Shown here piece after piece: positions 6,319 through 9,924 of a stretch of DNA of 9,924 nucleotides. Origin of the DNA: Bacteroidota bacterium (GTDB lineage: Bacteria; Bacteroidota; Bacteroidia; Chitinophagales; Chitinophagaceae); the NCBI GenBank assembly GCA_023391895.1, contig JAEWAC010000392.1, positions 1 through 9,924 on the forward strand, in the 5' to 3' direction. Every line of letters begins with the position of its first letter. Position 1 is the stretch's first letter. The position numbers were made by a program, and so were the translations under genes. The notes under the pieces are model-generated. The model saw only the letters and a program-made list of their open reading frames with translations. It was not told the origin of the DNA and did not search any database.

Positions 6319-7175
6319 AGCGACTGGATTAAGATCAGGGTTGAAAAATAAATCAGCATACAAAGCGTGGAAACCAGGTTCATCCGCAAACTGTGCTTAA
6401 AATCTGCCGCCGCCGCATCCTTCCAGACTTTATACAGCCAATATGAAAAAAATAATACCACCGGCAGCATACATAACAAAAACAAAAGAAATAAGTTCAG
6501 CCGGCCCTGCTGGTTAAACAGGACATACATTAAAACGGTAGCTAACCCGAAAAGACACAGGCTAAAAATAAACGTACCCCTTTTGCCCAACAGGTAACTA
6601 AGGGTCGTTACGCCATCGGCCTTGTCCTGCTGGTGCTGGTAAATCTGGGTCAGCGGGTAAGAGGCGCCAATTAAAAGACTGGAAACCAGGCAAGGTAACA
6701 GCGGCACCTGCAACGTTTTGGCCGGATGACAACCATGATAGGTGATAAAAAAAACAACCGCCCCCTGAAAAATAAAAACGGTTAAAAACCCTATCACCGG
6801 AAATCTTTTTAAGCGGATACCGCGGTAACTGTAAGCCCTGGAAGCCATAATGTAGAACAAAATACCCAGGGCAAAAACAGCGCTGATAGCAAACGAAAGT
6901 ATCACAGCCACTACGTCCATGATCACACTGGCATAAAATAATTGTCTTGTAGGCTGAAGGGGTTTTTCCAATGCGCCAATGGGTGTTTCATCCCGGTCCA
7001 TATACGAGTTATAGCCATTGCTGGAAGGATACACCAGCCCATGCAGGATAACAAAGGCCAGCATTGCATTTGGCCACACCACAGCCGGAAGTTGACTGGT
7101 GGCAAAAAGAAATACCGGCAACAAAAACAGCGAAAAATGAAAACGCAGGAGTTGTATGGTGGATCGTTGCAGCAC
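6315..7175 (-). CDS. UbiA-family prenyltransferase (membrane protein)
   Basis: A 286-residue polytopic membrane protein with about eight to nine hydrophobic spans, the usual UbiA size. The first aspartate-rich motif, which binds the Mg-prenyl diphosphate, is NSYMDRDE (56-63), and the second is QDKADG followed by TTLSYLLG (183-197), matching the family's DxxxD-TLS region. The enzyme should transfer a polyprenyl chain to an aromatic acceptor at the inner membrane. Here the acceptor is inferred to be the phenol made by the next gene's PKS. The start is GTG 7175: a TAA lies immediately upstream in frame and the first in-frame ATG (residue 59) is inside the active site, so no ATG start is possible. 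It is the first gene of the operon, and its TGA overlaps the PKS TTG start. Prenyl chain length cannot be inferred. A housekeeping role such as menaquinone or heme A synthesis is the alternative, though the overlap with the PKS argues against it. Confidence 0.88.
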   Translation of the reverse strand: MLQRSTIQLLRFHFSLFLLPVFLFATSQLPAVVWPNAMLAFVILHGLVYPSSNGYNSYMDRDETPIGALEKPLQPTRQLFYASVIMDVVAVILSFAISAVFALGILFYIMASRAYSYRGIRLKRFPVIGFLTVFIFQGAVVFFITYHGCHPAKTLQVPLLPCLVSSLLIGASYPLTQIYQHQQDKADGVTTLSYLLGKRGTFIFSLCLFGLATVLMYVLFNQQGRLNLFLLFLLCMLPVVLFFSYWLYKVWKDAAAADFKHSLRMNLVSTLCMLIYFSTLILIQSL

Positions 7176-7179
7176 TTAT

Positions 7180-7210
7180 TTAAGATAGCAAATTTGGGGC
7201 AGTCATGAAA
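7180..7210 (-). promoter_or_regulatory. Candidate promoter of the prenyltransferase-PKS operon
   Basis: On the minus strand TTTC (7207-7210) and TATCTTAA (7180-7187) are separated by 19 bases, the spacing of Bacteroidota TTTG/TAnnTTTG promoters, although both boxes are imperfect. The -7 box ends only four bases before the GTG start at 7175, so transcription from here would yield a nearly leaderless mRNA. No Shine-Dalgarno sequence precedes the GTG, which agrees with that reading. Confidence 0.3.
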
Positions 7211-7219
7211 GCGCTTTAA
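7206..7219. promoter_or_regulatory. LacI/cre-like palindromic operator candidate
   Basis: TGAAAGCGCTTTAA contains a perfect 10-bp palindrome AAAGCGCTTT (7208-7217) centred on CG, the hallmark of LacI/GalR-family operators, and differs from the classic cre form TGAAAGCGCTTTCA at one position. It lies in the 169-base gap between the divergent prenyltransferase and phosphoesterase genes. It overlaps the candidate -33 box of the prenyltransferase operon, where a bound repressor would block transcription. No regulator gene is in the window. Confidence 0.4.
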
Positions 7220-7313
7220 TCATCACCTTACAGTTCTATGGCAATGACAATATTTTGTGCATCTTCAATTCATTGCATCTGCTATCACTTTATTGCATCT
7301 TATCCTGCACCCG

Positions 7314-7334
7314 TTCACTGTTGATTATTAACTA
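7314..7334. repeat. Short decayed heptanucleotide repeat, three units
   Basis: TTCACTG, TTGATTA and TTAACTA follow one another without gaps just before the start of the phosphoesterase gene (ATG 7345). They match the consensus of the five-unit array at 4484-4518 with one or two changes each, so the two are probably members of one dispersed repeat family. Confidence 0.45.
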
Positions 7335-7344
7335 TTTTGCAGGC

Positions 7345-9195
7345 ATGAAAAAGCTTGTTTTTTATTGTTTTCTTTTTTTCCTGACCCTTTCCGTACAGGC
7401 ACAGACACAACCCTTTCGCTTTGCTTTTGTTACCGATACTCATATTGGCTCGCCCAGCGGCTCGGCTGAAGAAGACCTGCGCCGCACCATTGCCGACATC
7501 AACCAGATGACCGGTATTGCCTTTGTGCTGGTAACCGGCGACGTTACCGAAATGGGCACCCATGCAGAACTGCTGGCCGCCAAAAAAATCCTGGATGAAC
7601 TAAAAGTGCCATACTACATTATTCCCGGCAACCACGACACCGGCTGGAGCGAAAGCGGCGGCTTAGACTTCACCAAAGTATTTGGCAACGACAAGTTTTA
7701 TTTCGAGCACAACGGCGTGCATTTTCTAGCCAATGCTTCCGGGCCTTACGTACGCATGAGTGATGGTCATATTCCGCGTCATGCCATGAACTGGATGAAA
7801 GACCAGTTACAAAAAATAGACAAGAATGCACCATTGGTATACATCAACCACTACCCGCTGGACGAAGGACTGGACAACTGGTACGAAGCCATAGATCTTT
7901 TAAAAAAGCAAAATACCGTGCTGGCCCTGTGCGGCCATGGCCATAACAACCGGCTGGTACAGGCCGAAGGCATTCCGGCCGTTATGGGCCGCTCCAACCT
8001 CAGAGCCAAAGCACCGGCCGGGGGCTACAACCTGGTAGACGTAAGGCTGGACTCTTTTGTTTTTACCGAAAGAAACCCAGTAACGAGGGAAGAAAAGAAA
8101 TGGCAAAGCCTGGAGCTGAAAAACCAGCAGTACGACCTAACCCAGACCTTTAAAAGACCAGACTATTCCATCAACCGCCAGTACCCCCATGTACAACCGA
8201 AGTGGACGTTTCATTCCGACGCCAATGTGATCTCCACTCCTGCGGTGGCCGGCAAGTATGTGGTTTTTGGCAACCAGAACGGAACGGTGCAGGCACTACA
8301 ACTAAAGAATGGTAAAAAAGCATGGCAATTTCAAACAGAGGGTCCCATCTTTTCTTCACCGGCCGTAAGCGGTCAGAACATTGTACTGGGTTCGGCCGAT
8401 GGCAGCGTTTATTGCTTCAATACCAAAGGCAGGCTGCAGTGGAAGCATACCACCAATGCTGCGGTGCTGGGCTCGCCCCTGATCCACAACAATGTGGTGT
8501 ATATCGGCGGCAGCGACTCTTCTTTCCGGGCGCTGGATTTAAAGAATGGCCAGCCCATATGGGTTTTTAAGGGACTTGAAGGCTCTGTGGTGAGCCAGCC
8601 GGTGATTGACCAGGAGACCCTCATCTTTGGATCCTGGGACCGCCACCTGTATGCACTGAACAAAAACAACGGGCAACTGGTATGGAAGTGGAACAATGGT
8701 TCTTCCGTACGCAACTACGCTCCTGCTGCCTGCATCCCGGTGATTCAGGATGGTGTGGTTTATATTGCCGCTCCCGACCGGTATTTAACCGCTATTGATA
8801 TTGCCTCCGGCCAGGCCTTGTGGCGCACCAACGAGTCCCGGGTGCGGGAATCAATTGGCATTTCGGAAGACGGTAAATATGTGTATGGCAAAACCATGAA
8901 TGATACCATCGTGGCGTTTCATACCAATAAAGAAAAGCCGGCCGCTGCCTGGAAAATGTTTGCAGGTTATGGTTACGAACACACGCCCTCTATGCTGATG
9001 GAGAAAGAAGGACAGGTATTTTTTGGCACCCGCAGCGGTGTGGTGTACGCCATCAACCCGGCTACGCAACAAATTGTATGGGCGCACAAACTGGACAACT
9101 CGATGGTAAACACGGTGAACGTACGCAGCCGCAGGCAGGTGATTGCAGCCACCATGGACGGTAAGGTAAGCCTGCTGCAGGCCGCCCATCCTTAA
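7345..9195 (+). CDS. Secreted calcineurin-like metallophosphoesterase fused to a PQQ-type beta-propeller
   Basis: A 616-residue secreted protein. The frame is open 30 codons upstream, but ATG 7345 gives a proper signal peptide (MKKLVFYCFLFFLTLSVQAQ). Residues about 22-250 are a calcineurin-type phosphoesterase with all metal motifs in order: DTH (31-33), GD (65-66), GNHD (96-99), NHYP (168-171) and GHGH (197-200). An active di-metal centre is therefore expected. From about residue 290 to the end there are seven to eight repeats of the PQQ-like (WD40-like) beta-propeller pattern, each with a G-x-VYAL...G...W signature, for example GSVYCFNTKGRLQW and RHLYALNKNNGQLVW. No C-terminal sorting tail or lipobox is evident, so a periplasmic location is most likely. 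The substrate is unknown; the propeller probably binds a ligand or partner. It is transcribed divergently from the prenyltransferase operon, and its TAA interlocks with the stop of a convergent small gene. Confidence 0.9.
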   Translation: MKKLVFYCFLFFLTLSVQAQTQPFRFAFVTDTHIGSPSGSAEEDLRRTIADINQMTGIAFVLVTGDVTEMGTHAELLAAKKILDELKVPYYIIPGNHDTGWSESGGLDFTKVFGNDKFYFEHNGVHFLANASGPYVRMSDGHIPRHAMNWMKDQLQKIDKNAPLVYINHYPLDEGLDNWYEAIDLLKKQNTVLALCGHGHNNRLVQAEGIPAVMGRSNLRAKAPAGGYNLVDVRLDSFVFTERNPVTREEKKWQSLELKNQQYDLTQTFKRPDYSINRQYPHVQPKWTFHSDANVISTPAVAGKYVVFGNQNGTVQALQLKNGKKAWQFQTEGPIFSSPAVSGQNIVLGSADGSVYCFNTKGRLQWKHTTNAAVLGSPLIHNNVVYIGGSDSSFRALDLKNGQPIWVFKGLEGSVVSQPVIDQETLIFGSWDRHLYALNKNNGQLVWKWNNGSSVRNYAPAACIPVIQDGVVYIAAPDRYLTAIDIASGQALWRTNESRVRESIGISEDGKYVYGKTMNDTIVAFHTNKEKPAAAWKMFAGYGYEHTPSMLMEKEGQVFFGTRSGVVYAINPATQQIVWAHKLDNSMVNTVNVRSRRQVIAATMDGKVSLLQAAHP

Positions 9196-9359
9196 CGACG
9201 AAAACGGTTGAGCAGCCAGATGATCAGGCCCACAACCAGTACTATCAGAACAATGGCCGTCCAGAAGCCGGCTTTAAAAATACCTTGTACCAAATCGCAC
9301 GAGCTAAAGGTAACCACCATAGCCAGCAATAAAACCCATAATTGATTCAATAATTTCAT
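9192..9359 (-). CDS. 55-residue small lipoprotein with one C-terminal membrane span
   Basis: A short complete frame, ATG 9359 to TAA 9192. The first 20 residues form a lipoprotein signal peptide with a lipobox ending FSSC (Cys21), followed by DLVQGIFKAGFW (22-33), a hydrophobic span of about 18 residues (34-50) and a basic end NRFRR. AGGA lies three bases before the ATG. The pattern SSC...GIFKAGF...hydrophobic...R-rich resembles a widespread family of tiny Bacteroidota membrane proteins, often given misleading automatic names; its function is unknown. Dual topology is plausible: lipid-anchored at Cys21 and membrane-spanning, or simply a membrane protein with a spurious lipobox. Its stop and the phosphoesterase stop share the palindrome TTAA (9192-9195), so the two genes converge with a 4-base overlap. 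Confidence 0.78.
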   Translation of the reverse strand: MKLLNQLWVLLLAMVVTFSSCDLVQGIFKAGFWTAIVLIVLVVGLIIWLLNRFRR

Positions 9360-9384
9360 AATTCCTGTTTTATTTTTTTATTGC

Positions 9385-9436
9385 AAAAGCTTTGCCGCAG
9401 GTATCCTACCCGATTGTGGCAAAGCTTTTTATTATC
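9385..9436 (+). terminator. Terminator-like hairpin between the small lipoprotein and YifB/ComM genes
   Basis: AAAAGCTTTGCC (9385-9396) and GGCAAAGCTTTT (9418-9429) form a perfect 12-bp inverted repeat with a 21-base loop, inside which GGTA/TACC can pair further. On the plus strand the right arm runs into a T-rich stretch (TTTTTATT), so it could end plus-strand transcripts reading through from the phosphoesterase gene. On the minus strand the same hairpin lies in or just before the leader of the small lipoprotein gene, about 25 bases from its ATG. Confidence 0.6.
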
Positions 9437-9499
9437 TTTATTCATTCCATCTATTTTCGTGGAAATAATGGTTGTGAGGCGGGAATAACAGGCAGATGA

Positions 9500-9516
9500 C
9501 AGGTGTTGCGCACCTG
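9500..9516. promoter_or_regulatory. Small palindrome upstream of the YifB/ComM-like gene
   Basis: CAGGTG (9500-9505) and CACCTG (9511-9516) are inverted around a 5-base spacer TTGCG, about 70 bases before ATG 9588. It could be a regulator binding site or a weak leader hairpin; a T-run (TTTTT) comes only about eight bases after it. An imperfect -7-like box TATTTTCG is at 9452-9459. Neither is strong evidence. Confidence 0.25.
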
Positions 9517-9587
9517 CTACAGGTTTTTAAGCACTTTATATCATCCCTACTTCATAGGCGTTATTAATTTTTTAAAGTCAGGAACCA

Positions 9588-9924
9588 ATGCTTGTAAAAA
9601 CATTTGGCAGTGCCGTATACGGTGTAGAGGCCATTACCATAACCGTGGAAGTAAACGGGATGGCCACCGGAAAGGATTGTTTGATTGTAGGGCTACCCGA
9701 TAATGCCGTAAAGGAAACCCTGCAGCGGGTGGAAAGCGCCATGAAAGCCAATGACTACACCATGCCCCCCACCCGTATTGTGGTCAACCTGGCACCGGCC
9801 GATATCCGCAAAAGCGGCACCGCCTTTGACCTGCCCATTGCTATTGGAGTACTGGCGGCCTCCGAACAAATCAAAAACCGCGACGTGCTGGCCCAGTATG
9901 TGATCATGGGCGAGCTAAACCTGG
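9588..9924 (+). CDS. YifB/ComM-family magnesium chelatase-like AAA ATPase (5' part, cut by the window edge)
   Basis: The frame opens at ATG 9588, preceded by AGGAA at 9580-9584, and stays open to the right edge, showing 112 residues. The peptide begins MLVKTFGSAVYGVEAITITVE and continues with VGLPDNAVKET (35-45), YTMPPTRIVVNLAPAD (60-75) and RKSGTAFDLPIAIGVL (77-92). This is the N-terminal ChlI-type domain that opens YifB/ComM proteins, which are normally about 500 residues with an AAA Mg-chelatase module after it. In Vibrio and Haemophilus the ComM homologue is a hexameric helicase that promotes branch migration during natural transformation, and the family is also common in bacteria with no known competence. 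The ATPase domain lies outside the window. It has no evident link to the PKS operon. Confidence 0.92.
   Translation, partial: MLVKTFGSAVYGVEAITITVEVNGMATGKDCLIVGLPDNAVKETLQRVESAMKANDYTMPPTRIVVNLAPADIRKSGTAFDLPIAIGVLAASEQIKNRDVLAQYVIMGELNL

Noticed and set aside
5317..6351. A 344-codon plus-strand open frame antisense to the PKS gene
   Set aside because: It lies wholly opposite the PKS gene, whose motifs are unmistakable. The antisense peptide is low in recognisable pattern, rich in His/Gln/Arg, and has no family likeness; it is a by-product of the PKS codon use.
7255..7344. 30-codon N-terminal extension of the phosphoesterase
   Set aside because: The extension is a leader-like stretch over direct and heptamer repeats. 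ATG 7345 directly precedes a proper signal peptide.

Overview
The window looks like a chromosomal segment of a Bacteroidota bacterium, most likely family Chitinophagaceae (Chitinophaga/Niastella-like). This is inferred from a type IX secretion C-terminal sorting region on a secreted protease, weak Shine-Dalgarno sequences with candidate TTTG...TAnn(n)TTTG promoters, the style of the secreted proteins, and moderate GC with AT-rich spacers. No rRNA, tRNA, CRISPR array, insertion sequence or phage gene was seen.

Layout. Positions 1-110 hold the 5' end of a minus-strand membrane protein, followed by about 425 bases without a convincing gene that end in the terminator of the next gene. Positions 536-2669 (minus) hold a small secreted protein of unknown function and, downstream of it, a secreted metzincin-type zinc protease with a type IX sorting tail. 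Positions 2854-7175 (minus) form the centrepiece, a five-gene run read in the order UbiA-type prenyltransferase, type III polyketide synthase (PKS), SAM-dependent methyltransferase, FAD-dependent oxidoreductase, small CoA-binding protein. The first three genes are joined by 4-base stop/start overlaps (TTGA, then ATGA). The last two follow after gaps of 70 and 39 bases. Divergent from this operon, at 7345-9195 (plus), is a secreted calcineurin-like phosphoesterase fused to a PQQ-type beta-propeller. Its stop codon interlocks with that of a 55-residue minus-strand lipoprotein/membrane gene (9192-9359). The window ends inside the start of a YifB/ComM-family AAA ATPase gene (9588 onward, plus).

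How the genes may work together. The PKS-methyltransferase-flavoprotein set parallels the Streptomyces srs operon, where a type III PKS, a methyltransferase and a flavoprotein hydroxylase make methylated phenolic lipids and quinones. The added UbiA enzyme suggests that the product, or a precursor, is prenylated, giving a membrane-soluble prenyl-polyketide (meroterpenoid) quinone or phenol. No acyl-CoA ligase, transporter or dedicated regulator is present, so the starter acyl-CoA and the prenyl diphosphate would come from central metabolism. A LacI/cre-like palindrome lies just upstream of the operon. The exact product cannot be read from sequence.

Other points of interest are the non-ATG starts of the PKS (TTG) and prenyltransferase (GTG), a heptanucleotide repeat array that supplies the last dozen residues of the methyltransferase with a related decayed array before the phosphoesterase gene, and a protease without a propeptide preceded by a small secreted partner gene.
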